A DNA stretch of 64,000 bases from Siphonodentalium dalli (lineage: Eukaryota; Mollusca; Scaphopoda; Gadilida; Siphonodentaliidae). The stretch lies in assembly GCA_032622095.1 (NCBI GenBank), contig CP136069.1:107662278-107726277 (forward strand), read 5' to 3'. The translations under genes were made by a program, and so were the position numbers. Every line of letters begins with the position of its first letter. The first letter of the stretch is position 1. Positions 46,241 through 58,273 of this stretch are shown in pieces. Below the pieces are notes generated by a model that saw only the letters and a list, made by a program, of their open reading frames with translations, was not told the origin of the DNA and made no database searches.

Positions 46241-47142
46241 CGGTATCACACGATTCAAGACAAAAATTCCATATAAAACTTGGTTATTTTTCCGTTTCTG
46301 GGCGCCCAAAGTCCAGATTGAACTGTTAAATGAGACCCTGTTTTCGATTTCTCTCATTTGAGATTTGTTAGAGTGAATTCGTACATTTCTGATAAAAAGT
46401 ATCTCTGATACTTTGTAATGATTATTGCTTGAATAATTTGAATGGTTGTTCACTCTTATAGGACTAGCTATTAAATTTTGAACAAAAACAAATATGGTTT
46501 ATGGCTAAGCATTGTTTGTCAATAGTTTAATTTATTATGATTTGGGCATAAATTGGTGACCTACCGAGCAAACTTAGCAATTTCCAATGCCAACAGCCAT
46601 TTTGTACGCAATCTTGATTAGAAACTTTTCCCCAATGCAGATTTTGGATATGTTGTTCCACAGATTCTGCCCGACAAAATGACAACAAGTAAGTGGATCA
46701 GCAAACCATTCTGCACAAAACGGCTTCTTTACCAATGACGGTGTAACACGTCATCTCCCCCCCAAGGATATCTTACCCCTCCCTTTCAGGATCAAACAAT
46801 CAAAGGTGTGGGAAAAAAAAAATTTGTCACCTGTTTTTTTGTTTTAAATAAACAAAATTTTAATCTAAAAAAATTCTGGCCATTTCAGGACCAAATAATA
46901 TCAGATGAGTGAAATTATTTTTTAGTCGTACATGGGGGGGGGGGGGGGGGGGGGGGGGGGAAATATCCAGGGGGGGGGAAATATCCTGTTACATTGGGTC
47001 TAACCGCCTGAAGACCATAATATTAATCAATATTCAGAAGGTTAAAAAATTGTTGGGATAATTGACTCCCACAATGTGTACTGCATTTACCAATGCGATT
47101 GGCGAATAACATAGGATACACAGTATTATATGAGGGGGGGAT
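46241..47142. other. no gene recognised; long poly-G tract
   Basis: A run of about 27 G occurs at 46934-46960 with a second G run at 46970-46978. Otherwise ordinary AT-rich sequence. Confidence 0.5.
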
Positions 47143-47215
47143 TTAGGGAGCATGTCAAAACCTCTTTCGCATATGCGAAAAAAAATACCAACGAGAGGCC
47201 GATCACGATCGGCAG
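47143..47215. repeat. shared palindromic motif block, copy 1
   Basis: Bases about 47146-47182 are the reverse complement of 60674-60711 and include the perfect palindrome TTTCGCATATGCGAAA next to cctctt. A second palindromic word, GCCGATCACGATCGGC, follows at 47193-47208. Confidence 0.75.
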
Positions 47216-48689
47216 ATGTTTAACCCATACCTTGGCGATAGCGACTAGCCATAACTGATAATTTGTCAAAGATATGATCACAGGAATTAATCCATATATC
47301 AGTACCCAACTTGAAATCAAAAGCTCAAATAATTTGTCTTAAGAAAGGGTTAAAGTATTTGGGTTGGGGAGGAGTAGTTTTAAATCTCATAACTCTGTCC
47401 CTATTCACACAAGGACCTCTCACTGTGAGATCCAATGGTTTAGTGATTTCGGAGGACATGTTTAGGAGTTTAAGTTAACTCATTGGAAGCAAAAGTGATA
47501 AATCCCTATCTTTGCCACTTTTAGGGGATTCCATATCGTATTTAAATGGTACTTTAATTACCCCCCCCCCCCTTCCCCCCAGTTATTTTGTTTATCAAAC
47601 ATGGACAGATATAAGATCAGATCTGACCTGTGTATTAAATAAGATTAAGTGTTTCATAACAGGGGTGTATGGTTTTCAAAAATATATGTAGTTTATACAA
47701 TTCAAAAGTATTATCTATATAATGTTATACAGACATAATATGATGGGGATGCTGGCCCCTATGACCACTAAATCGTTCATATAAAAGAAAGTAAGTTAGC
47801 CCTCATTTGAATGGTTTCACACATCACAATGTTTTACAAGTAGCTTGGGCACTAAAAGCCACAACCTTCAATGTTAATCTTCTAAGTGCTCTGTGGCCCC
47901 TAAAATTCAATCAACCATGAAAATGTGAACAAATAGGAAAATAAGGTTCCTGGAAATACTAACATCTACCATATTGATTTTCAAAACAAGTCATCACTTA
48001 CAATAGTCATGTATATTTATCTGCCCGTTTCCCATTGCATAGATAAATCATATTGGCTATCAGCTGTTGTTTTAATTTCAAATTGAAAGCACGTGTCTGA
48101 AGGGTTAATATATTTTTCAAAAATCAATTAATCAGTCAATACCAAAATTGATAGAAGTGAATAGTGTGCCAAGATACCCAATAGATATTAAGAGATATGA
48201 GGAAGAGTCCATGTACATTATAGCATGTGTCTATGGAAACCTTGGAAAGGGTTAATTATTTTTGAAGCAAATTAATGGAATTTAGAAGACACTTATATAG
48301 GTGAGGGGTGCCCTTATCTCACCCTGTAATGAAATTTCAAGAATAGGAAAAACACCAGTCTTGTGCTGCCATTAATCAATTTGACAGTTAGAATAAACAA
48401 ACAGCCAACCACCAGTGTTGTTTATCTTGCTTGACCCACCAGAGCTCTGTATCATATGTCATCACTCATTTCATAACAGATTTCACTTGGAATGACAACA
48501 TCTATAAAAATCCTCTCATATACTCTGGATGTTGGATGATCACATGGTAATTTATTGATATCATTATATTACATGAAACTATTGCAATAAAATCTTCATA
48601 TTTTCAAAACAGGATATCACACCTAATTAATCGTAAAAAACTAAAATAAATGAAAGCGTCAATTTTTTTTTATTATTTAAATTTTTTTT
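47216..48689. other. no gene recognised
   Basis: AT-rich intron sequence with a C run near 47562-47578. No exon or insertion boundary supported. Confidence 0.4.
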
Positions 48690-49112
48690 TTATTGTTATT
48701 AAAGTTCAAACAAAATTTAATATTTGTATATGCTAAATTTAGCAAGGAGCTAAATCTAAAAAAATTGAATTTAAAAAAAAAAAGAGAATTTTTTTTCTCG
48801 AAAAAGGGTCATAACTAACTCCCTTAAAATTAATCGGATCAAACCCATATTCGAACTCGATCTGTATTTTGGGCTGTGAAACTCACATACCAAATTTGGT
48901 TCCAATCAGATAAAAAATGTTTGAGTTATGGCAGAATGCGTAAATTCTAAGTTGAAAAAGGGCCATAACTCTGTAACAAAATCTCGGATCAAACCCAAAT
49001 TCGAACTCGATCTGTATTTTGGGCTGAGAAACCTATATACAAAATTTGGTTTCGATCGGATAAAAAATGTTTGAGTTATCGCATTACTCGTAAAGTGTCT
49101 ATGGACAGACAG

Positions 49113-49150
<38 letters not shown>

Positions 49151-49220
49151 GGACGAACGACGAGTGGCCAATCCGGGCAACGACACTATGTTTACCATAC
49201 TATGGTATGGGTAAACATAA
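48690..49220. repeat. interspersed family R, long copy
   Basis: Repeats 'ggatcaaaccc.aattcgaactcgatctg', 'tattttgggctg', 'aaatttggtt' and 'aaaaaatgtttgagttat' about twice. It ends with a gacagacag microsatellite (49108-49150), cgacgagtggcc and ctatgtttaccatactatgg. The truncated copy at 22641-22815 shares the ending. Confidence 0.8.
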
Positions 49221-49221
49221 A

Positions 49222-49440
49222 AATGTGGTGTCAATATCGTTGTTTTTTCAACATTATCAGAGTTTTTCGTCATTATCGCACGCGAACACGTTTTCGTCAA
49301 TTTCGCCCAATGTTATCGCAGTTTTGCTCAAATGTTCGCTGTTTTGTTTCGACATGTTTTCACAGTGTTTGTTTTCGTCAAGATCGCAGCATTGTTTTCA
49401 TCAATATTGCTGTAGTGTCGATATGATTGTAAGCAGAGTT
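49222..49440. repeat. degenerate tcg-rich tandem sequence, copy 1
   Basis: Short words such as tttcgtcaatttcgcc and attatcgcag follow each other with variable spacing; very similar composition at 60430-60680. Long open frames here follow from the composition. Confidence 0.6.
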
Positions 49441-49534
49441 TGTGTCGCAGTTTTACACCGATGTGTCGCGAACTGGAAGATGTCGGTGTTCGTGCTGAAA
49501 TTTTTCTCCGATAAGAATTCCAATGAACACTTAA

Positions 49535-49863
49535 CCTCTTCGCTGCTAAATGATGTTATGACGTCGTGTGCTGGGCTGTTGATGTTATTGCCATTTTCCA
49601 ATGGGAAACTATAACGGGAATACCACAAGAACTATAAAACTGACTCAGTTGAAAGGCTATTATCGTTCACAATCGTGGAACATCATACACTGTTAGAAAC
49701 TTGGAGATATAGTTATTCCGATGCACCAATCTCTGAGTTCCAGTTATGTATAATGGCCTACTTCTAGTGTGCTGAAGTAGGTCCGTAGTACCTACGGACC
49801 ATATAGCACGCAGCGTGCACGTTTACGTCCGTAATAGTTACGGACGTCATAGCAGCGAAGAGG
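49535..49863. mobile_element. piggyBac-like MITE, 329 bp
   Basis: Perfect TTAA on both sides (49531-49534, 49864-49867) and 14-bp TIRs CCTCTTCGCTGCTA. The right half carries three consecutive hairpins: ggtccgtag..ctacggacc, gcacgc.gcgtgc and acgtccgtaa-tag-ttacggacgt. No coding frame. Confidence 0.9.
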
Positions 49864-49867
49864 TTAA

Positions 49868-51307
49868 AAAACTCCGATTTGATCGGAGTTCTGTATATTA
49901 GTAAATTCCTCCGATCTTCTAAATTCTCCGATTTGGTTAATATCGGACAATTCAAACTTCGTTTAATGAACTATTATTAATAGAAGATTAAAGTCCCAAA
50001 TAAATGATTCCCAGACCCCGATTTATATAATGGGATATACATGCTATTTTCCATGTCACATTTCAAACCTACGTTTGATGCAGCCGCAATCCGTGGGTTT
50101 ACAGTAAATGTTGAAGCCCCCAATATCTCGTGAAGCAAGTGCTATTAATTGCTACATTGTCGAATAGTGGTACTGTAAACAATGCAAATTTTGATTCATA
50201 TAAGTTTTGTTTTGTGTGATAATGTAACTTGTCCTTATTTTGGGTCAATGGTCACCGTTTAATTGTGCGAACTATTTAATATGAATACAGGACCAAAATT
50301 AATTATTCCACAACCCCGATTTATAGTATACTTTCCGTGTGTCACGTAGAGTTTGTACAGTTTCAATTTGTCTTTCTATACCAAACCCACATTAAAAAAC
50401 CCACATTTTAATGTGGACGCAAATCAGGGGGTTTATACTGCAGTAAAAGGTGACAAAGCTCTGAATTTAATTTGCAACATCGTCGGATTCTGAGAATACC
50501 ATAAAGCCGGTGCTAGTTTGTGTCGTAAACAATGCTTTCATTTTCGCAATATAAGTATTAGATAGATATCGAAAGCGCAGCGCTATTAATTCATCTTTTA
50601 ATAACTTTTATTTCAAATCTACACATTTTATTCAATATATATCAGCAATCAGATGCTATAAAGTTAAGTTAATACAAAACCTAATATCATAGTTTGTTAA
50701 ATGGGAATTTCCACGAATTGCACGTGCTCAGATTGTCCTGTTATGTTGTGCTATTTTTAGCACTGTAATTTCCCAGGCCAATCCTAGTTTCGATTGTGGG
50801 TACCATTGACTGGCAGAGGAGTTGAATGTTATATTTTTCTCTATTCTTTATTGAATAAATAATTAAAACATGGATAATGATATACATACCATTATAAAAC
50901 AATGAACTTAGGGGGTATGGCTCTATGTCTGGTGTTGATACGTGATGGGGGCTTATTCTATGTCGGATCCATGCTTTGCTGGATGGACGGCTGTCACTCC
51001 CGCTGTGGGTTGGTGCAGCTGGTTTCAAATTTCTGTGTTATTTCATTATTTTCTGTTGGATGTGTGATACCTGGGGTTGTGAAAACCCTAACTTCACAAA
51101 GTCGACCCGTGTAAACTGCTGGTCTAATAATTTCCCAACTGCGTATATGTCCACTAACGATAGATCTATTCTATTTCATCACGGTTTCGTAGCCATGATT
51201 GAACTGATATTATTATGACATCAAGTCGCTTGATTTGGGATTTTATATATCAAATGTGCTGTTTTGGGCAACGAGTTAAACCATTGTTCACTAATTGAGA
51301 TGACATC
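49868..51307. other. no gene recognised
   Basis: Begins with ctccgat/atcggag words (49868-49935) that could fold. The rest is intron sequence with nothing supportable. Confidence 0.4.
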
Positions 51308-51440
51308 ACAACACCAACAAGACAGTCAATGACTGTGGGCCGCTCACCAGACTGTAAAGACTAAGAAGACTGGGACTCTGAAGACTACAAGAGTCAGCAC
51401 GTGACAATATCACTTAAGACAAGTAGTTCTAAACATGAAC
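51308..51440 (+). repeat. dispersed ~170-bp repeat, copy 2 (diverged)
   Basis: Shares acaagacagtcaatgactg, gctcaccagactg.aaagact and gactgggact with 1111-1285 and 63184-63336. Confidence 0.65.
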
Positions 51441-51551
51441 ATAGCTGGAGGTTCTCAGATGGGCAGGGCTCTTCAACTTGAAATTTTTAATTGCACACCA
51501 CTGACAAGTCTCCAACCTCTTACCTTTTAAAGAAGACAACCATACCACAGT

Positions 51552-53060
51552 TAGGGTTTAATCCCGGGACCGGGAATTCCCGGGTTCAGTCCCAATTCCC
51601 GGGAAATTCAATGAGCAGAACCGGGAATAAAAGTCCCTATATAATTAGCGTAATACTGTCTAATACGTTCGATATTAGAGCCAATATATGATTTCTTTTC
51701 ATAGAACAAAACGTGAATATTAATGTCTGCCCTCACGGAAGCAGGGTCAACAATTTAAAGAGTCATAAATCATGATTGGCAAATTTGTTAAATTTCAGCA
51801 GTGGTAAGTAAGTACATGTATTTGCTATCAGCTTGTAGATAGTTTTGTTGAGAACGCAGTAAACATGAGGCGCTTCAAATATCCATGCTGGTGCCCACCT
51901 GTCCAACAACGGTACTGTAAAAACATTTTTTTTTGTTCAGTGACAAGTTATACAATGTTCACCGGTGTGTTCCGACATGTTGCCAAACACAAAGAACTGG
52001 CTTCCTGGTAGTGTAAAAACACACTAACACAGTGGATATAATAATGGGGCAGACGGGGAACTTGTCATTCAACAACCATGTCTTCCAAACTACATCAATG
52101 TTATACACTCGAAACCAAAATAAAGGTTATCGACTAGCATTTTTTTTACGTTTTATAGTACAGACTATAGTATAAACATAATCTGTGTCAACAGTTTAAC
52201 TCTAAATAGTCAACCACGTGCTTTTTCATACATTTTAGTAGAAATACATCGTCATGTCTTTTGTCAGTACTCAGTAGGCCTACTGTTAATTAATTACACC
52301 CACTGGCTTTTGTAAGTTTTGTTAAACATACAATTAGTCGCCATTGTAACATCCTCTATCTAGACAACGGATAACGAATAAAGCGCCGGTTTATTATTAT
52401 CCTAATCGGATTAAGTTACCCTCTTATTTATTTCATAGACTACTCTAGACTATAGATATGGGATTTACCGAGCTGTCTAAAGTGGCCGAAATCTTTGTTC
52501 TCTTCCCGATAACACACACTGCTTACAAATTGTGTCATTTATGGGAATTTTGGACAATAAAACAACAAGACTAGAAATGTTATTATAATATTTTAATATT
52601 CACATTTAATTGAAAAATTACTTTCTCAAAGTAACTTATACTTACCTTTACTTAATCTGGAAGCCGGGTATATTTCCCGATACTCGGCGTTAGATCGGCT
52701 TTAATCTATTTCATCAGTTTTTCTGTCCCGATTTCTTGGGATTTTTGGTTTGCAAAGGGCCACAGCCCAGTTTAAGCCCAATTGGGTTTTTTAGTTCATA
52801 TGAAACAAAGGTTAGGAACTTTGGAAGATGGTATGCTTTTATTTGTTTATTTTGATGTATGTACCTGAAAATAAGTCTGACATACGAATATAAAGAATAT
52901 GTTATGTGCCCTACTTGTGTTTCTGTGTCTTTAAACCACGAAATATTAAGTTGTCAGTCATTCCTGTTGGTCTGTAAATTACCTGGGAAAATTCCCGATT
53001 CTGATGACGTTTTCAATCCCGTTCCCGGTTCCACAAAATCCGGGAATATATTAAACCCTA
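51552..53060. mobile_element. hAT-like element, 1.5 kb, non-autonomous
   Basis: Flanked by the perfect 8-bp duplication ACCACAGT (51544-51551, 53061-53068). TIRs are TAGGGTTTAAT at both ends. Inside both ends are repeated cccggg/ccgggaat words, including the palindrome CCGGGAATTCCCGG. The TAGGG ends and 8-bp duplication fit hAT. No transposase frame was seen. Confidence 0.85.
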
Positions 53061-53492
53061 ACCACAGTACTAAGTTCACAAAAGTCCTTTTGCACATCCC
53101 TCTTAGGTTGAAAATTACCAACCCCATAAAGTTAAAATTTGTGGCCAATTTGGTCCAACAGTTTAACCTGAAGTAGGAACATATGGACTGTTGGTTTAAA
53201 AACATACCATGTTGTAAATCAAACCAAACAATGAGAACAATTCTAACCTATTTTTGATGTGATCATCTAATCTACAACTAATGTTGTATCAGGCATGAAA
53301 TTTTCAACTGTTTAAATTTTGATTGAAGTAGGGGGTTAAAACTCCACCCCACTCCTTCCCCATTGCCCCCACCAGGCTGCCTAGAAATCAATATTATTAT
53401 ACCAGTACCAAACAGGACAGAGGAGAGTTAAATCTCTTATCTCTGCCCCTATTAGAACAAATGTGAATCCCCATCTATGAGAGGTAATATCA

Positions 53493-53690
53493 ATATACCC
53501 CCCAATATCGAATAGGGTATGATTTGACCTAGATAAGTGGTGGTTAAGAAAATAATATTGGAACAGCCAAGTCTGTATTTAGTGTGTCTGACCTTTGCAG
53601 AATGAGGTCCCCAAAAGGTGAATTTAATGACACTATTCCCCAAGGTGGAAGAGCATCAACGAATTCATCCTCTGGGGACCTCATTTCCTA
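53493..53690. repeat. repeat W, copy 1, with hairpin
   Basis: Matches 57573-57745 (gataagtgg.ggttaagaaaataat, cagccaagtctg, tagtgtgtctgac, gcagaatgaggtcccca). It ends in a large hairpin: AATGAGGTCCCCA...TGGGGACCTCATT with further pairing inward. Confidence 0.7.
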
Positions 53691-53914
53691 AAAATGACCC
53701 CATTTGAACAAATCTGAACCCGGTCACCCAAGGCCCATCCATACCAAATATAAGCTAATATAGGCTCAATGGTTCTTGAGAAGAAATAATTTTAAGATTT
53801 ACTATGGAGGGAAAGAGTTATGGCCCTAGCTTCGGCCTATTTGATTTGATGAACTTATTTGAACAAATCTGATTGTGAGTCACATAGGGAACATGCACAC
53901 TGAAATATATAAAC
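53690..53914 (+). repeat. interspersed family Q, left part of an interrupted copy
   Basis: Matches Q through 'cacatagggaacatgcacact'. Interrupted at ATATT (53915-53919) by the 5-bp-TSD element; continues at 57459-57545. Confidence 0.8.
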
Positions 53915-53919
53915 ATATT

Positions 53920-56352
53920 CACACGGCACAATCGTTTTGACGATTCTACGACCAATTCCACGATTCTGCGGCTTGACAACCACGGTGCTGCTGCAATTTA
54001 ATGATTCTGCGACCAGGCTGATGCGATAAACACGAAAAAACATTAAGAAATGAATAATTCCAGAAATATAGACAGTTGTGTACCACATATTATATTTCTA
54101 TTAGGTACGGCGATCTTCGATTCGATAATCGGTAGAGAGTTCAGCACTAGACAGTTAGCACAACAATACATAATCTTTGACACAAATAGACCAGTTGTTT
54201 TGGATTTACACACATCACTGTGTGAAATTCGTCTTTAGAGTCGAGAAAATGTATATAATGTCCTATAAAATTGGGTGGAAACCAAATAATAACATAGCCA
54301 TACGTCTTTTGGTTGATTTTTCACAACTGATGTTAACCTCAGTTCTGTGATTGATGGCGCTGTGCCAATATTTGTGGGCGGTATCATCGCACTCAATTGA
54401 CAACGCCGAGTAGTCGACTATGACAACGACGATTGTGAGACCAGCAATTGAAATTTCATTAACTTGTGCTCACGATAAGTCGTTTTCTAATGAATGTCAC
54501 GCTCGCTATAGACACGAATACGCATATGAATCACACGACCTCAAGGCTACGAGATTAACACTCTTTCATTTGGAGCCAGCTGTGGAAAATAAAGTAATGT
54601 CGAATCATATATTGCTATACTGTACAGGTTTAATTTCCATATCTGCACCACACATTACATGATTTAAATTTTCCTCCAATCCAACTTTCCTTCCGTCTGT
54701 CTGTACGCCTAACTAGCAGCCGACTCACAATGCCTCGGTATTTTCTTATGGCCAACATGTCTTATTCTCAGTTGCGTTGTGGTATCGATGGTAGGGAATG
54801 GTCGCCTTCGTGTTAGAAATTAACTCCACACATGAAACTTAATATTTTGTTTTGAGTATAATTCCATATTTTGACATCCAGGTATATATATCTATAAACG
54901 GTGAAAATGATATTCTATAATGATTTATTTGTGATTAAAATCTATTTATCTAAAATATAATTCCCCCGCGCAGTCAAGATTTGCCTCCAGATATTACAAT
55001 TCTATGACATTTATTTCCCATTAATTCTAAACTCATTTGAAGAATGCACACACCAGTTTATCCAATTAAAAATACTATCGCAACAAAACACCCCGTGTTA
55101 ATAATATACCGGCAAGTTGGCGTCCAAACCGGGGGATCAGGGGTAGGGGGTCATAAATCAGCGTATCCCTATAGGTTATTTTGTTTTATTTTGGATACTT
55201 TCGGGACCAACCAACCATGTTCTACTATTTTATGTATGTATACGTTTTTACTGCAATTTTCTGGCATCCATCCCTTTTATTTTTATTTTTTTTAAAGTGT
55301 TGCTCATTACTTTCAGTTTCAGATAAACCATAAAGAATTTTAACTAATACTTTCATACAAACACATTTATAAAAGTAACTAAACAGTCAATAATTTTTCG
55401 AGGACATCTTTATATGTAGGGCCTACCTGCCAATCAGAATATGACTAAAATAACTCATGTTATGGTAGGGTAAGTGGTGACATTATCGAATGAACAAGTC
55501 AACATTACAAAAATTACAAAGCCGCTAGGGGCACCAAAAAGGAAAATGTTCAGGTACATGTAAGTCGGGCATTTTGTCATGTTAAAAAAATTAAAGAATG
55601 CTCGTTTAGTGACACATCTTTTATGTGACTTGGTCTCTATACCTTCACATGTGGGGATCAGTAAATACACAGTACTGTATTTGAATCCAGGACATGTGCA
55701 TTGTACAACGAAGGTACGTACTGTTCCAAACATTTATTGATGCAGCATACATGGGCTTACACGCATAACTAAGCTGTCCGACCATGCAGTGACAGATACG
55801 TTGTATACAAATAAAAATTACCGTTCAACCAGTCGCACAATCGTCGTTGTCGTGGTCGAAGCGGGGCGTTGTCAAATAGTTGACACCGTTACTGCATTTC
55901 TGTGTGTAGTTTAATCGAATATTGCGTCAACGGAGGTACGAATTTGACAAATAATACATTTATGCTTATCAAAGCTTACATTGGATGTTAATTTTCGCAC
56001 TGTTAATGTCCCCTTGTATCCCAAGAAATGACTTTTTGCGATCAGTTCGCGGTTCGATCGGATTATCCAGACTTGACTGAGCCGATTGTGACTCATTTTA
56101 TGTATTGATCGCATCTTCGTATGTATTCTGTGAGTCAACCTGGTGGACCTGCAAAGTCTACTCTACACAATGCATACAAGAAGAAGCCCACTTTATCGTC
56201 CCAATTCAGTAAAAGGCCCCATTATCTAAGTTTGTCATAAAATATCACGTATGATAAGGCCGCAGAATCGTTGAACTGCCGTAGCACCGTGGTTGTCAAG
56301 CCGCAGAATCGTGGAATTGGTCGTAGAATCGTCGAAATGATTGTGCCGTGTG
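53920..56352. mobile_element. DNA element with 5-bp duplication and ~100-bp modular TIRs
   Basis: TIRs start CACACGGCACAATC and are similar for about 100 bp. They hold repeats of cgattct(a/g)cg(a/g)cc. The target duplication is ATATT (53915-53919 and 56353-56357), and the family Q sequence is continuous across the insertion. The 5-bp duplication and a CAC start are compatible with Transib, but no transposase is visible and the superfamily remains open. The right end with its flank was later duplicated (see 55290-57495). Confidence 0.75.
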
Positions 56353-57495
56353 ATATTGGTCTTTAATATGGAGAAGAAAACAATTGTTCATAGGTTTTTA
56401 AAGTGTTGCTCATTACTTTCAGTTTCAGATAAACCATAAAGAATTTTAACTAATACTTTCATACAAACACATTTATAAAAGTAACTAAACAGTCAATAAT
56501 TTTTCGAGGACATCTTTATATGTAGGGCCTACCTGCCAATCAGAATATGACTAAAATAACTCATGTTATGGTAGGGTAAGTGGTGACATTATCGAATGAA
56601 CAAGTCAACATTACAAAAATTACAAAGCCGCTAGGGGCACCAAAAAGGAAAATGTTCAGGTACATGTAAGTCGGGCATTTTGTCATGTTAAAAAAATTAA
56701 AGAATGCTCGTTTAGTGACACATCTTTTATGTGACTTGGTCTCTATACCTTCACATGTGGGGATCAGTAAATACACAGTACTGTATTTGAATCCAGGACA
56801 TGTGCATTGTACAACGAAGGTACGTACTGTTCCAAACATTTATTGATGCAGCATACATGGGCTTACACGCATAACTAAGCTGTCCGACCATGCAGTGACA
56901 GATACGTCGTATACAAATGAAAATTACCGTTCAACCAGTCGCACAATCGTCGTTGTCGTGGTCGAAGCGGGGCGTTGTCAAATAGTTGACACCGTTACTG
57001 CATTTCTGTGTGTAGTTTAATCGAATATTGCGTCAACGGAGGTACGAATTTGACAAATAAAACATTTATGCTTATCAAAGCTTACATTGGATGTTAATTT
57101 TCGCACTGTTAATGTCCCCTTGTATCCCAAGAAATGACTTTTTGCGATCAGTTCGCGGTTCGATCGGATTATCCAGACTTGACTGAGCCGATTGGGACTC
57201 ATTTTATGTATTGATCGCATCTTCGTATGTATTCTGTGAGTCAACCTGGTGGACCTGCAAAGTCTACTCTACACAATGCATACAAGAAGAAGCCCACTTT
57301 ATCGTCCCAATTCAGTAAAAGGCCCCATTATCTAAGTTTGTCATAAAATATCACGTATGATAAGGCCGCAGAATCGTTGAACTGCCGTAGCACCGTGGTT
57401 GTCAAGCCGCAGAATCGTGGAATTGGTCGTAGAATCGTCGAAATGATTGTGCCGTGTGATATTGGTCTTTAATATGGAGAAGAAAACAATTGTTG
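55290..57495. repeat. recent tandem duplication, 1106-bp unit, two copies
   Basis: The unit runs from taaagtgttgctcattactt to gaagaaaacaattgtt and occurs at about 55294-56393 and 56400-57494. By eye only a handful of differences exist (for example acgttgtat/acgtcgtat, aataataca/aataaaaca, gattgtgact/gattgggact). The unit spans the right part of the 5-bp-TSD element plus ~40 bp of family Q flank, so it arose after that insertion. The 92- and 75-residue frames that appear twice are only copied with it. Confidence 0.92.
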
Positions 57496-57545
57496 ATAGA
57501 CGGTTGGATAGACATCCCAACAGACAGAAGGATGGAAGGACCACC
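57459..57545 (+). repeat. interspersed family Q, right part of the interrupted copy
   Basis: Resumes atattggtctttaatatgg, gaagaaaacaattgttgat and a decayed gacgg tail. Confidence 0.7.
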
Positions 57546-57572
57546 TGACAGACAGAAGACAAATTCAATCCA

Positions 57573-58080
57573 ATATACCCCCCAATTTTTCTTTGAAAAA
57601 TCAGAGTATGATTTCATCTGGATAAGTGGAGGTTGAGAAAATAATATGCCAGCCAAGTCTGAATATAGTGTGTCTGACAATTGCAGAATGAGGTCCCCAA
57701 AATGTGAATTTAATGACACTATTCTGCAAGGCGGGCTAGCATCACCGGATTTATCCTCAGTCTGATTAGGCCTCATCAGCCATGGGAAACCTAGGAACAG
57801 ATTGAAGTTCTAGTTGAAGTTTGTAATGCACACCCATTGAGCACCTCAATTATGCATTTTATCTTCTGCAAATTAGGGGGACATAGAAACTGAACAGAAG
57901 GGAAAGTCAGAAAGTAACTTAAAAACTAAATTTCAATTTGATAGTTAAGATACTTCCCAGAAGATGATGCCCAAGCAGAATTAGGTCCCTGGAGGGTGTA
58001 TTTTGTGATGCTAGCCTGTTGTACGGGGTAGCAACACTAAATTCACCCTCTGGGGACCTCATTCTGCAAATGTCACACAC
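57573..58080. repeat. repeat W, copy 2, and related hairpin block
   Basis: 57573-57745 matches 53493-53690. A further related block at 57962-58075 forms AGGTCCCTGGAGGGTG...CACCCTCTGGGGACCT. Confidence 0.65.
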
Positions 58081-58273
58081 TAAATTCAGGCAGTTTGTTT
58101 AAATTTGCTAGCAGTGTTGTTTACACAATAGGCTGCCAGATGACATATATTATTCTAATCTTGATTAATGACCTGTGTCTCTATGTGTCTCTCTGCAGAG
58201 ATATAGATCTGCTTCTGGATAGAACATATATTAAAGCAGTTCTGAGTATGGTTTTAATCAGAACTGGTATTAA

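Noticed and set aside
46015-46453. Overlapping open frames with GVLPHGR or HRGHAVV repeats as a repeat-protein gene
   Set aside because: The frames are an automatic consequence of a 21-bp tandem repeat and are open on both strands; there is no flanking coding signal.
49108-49150. gacagacag microsatellite as a separate feature of interest
   Set aside because: It is the standard tail of family R and similar families, not an independent signal.
49202-49614. Cys/Phe/Arg-rich frames as genes
   Set aside because: They fall in degenerate tcg-rich tandem sequence and then run into a MITE; no domain is visible.
55455-56839. Duplicated 92-residue frame as a small gene family
   Set aside because: The two frames are identical because they lie in a recent tandem duplication of transposon sequence. 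They show no domain, and the ~99% identity extends through non-coding parts.
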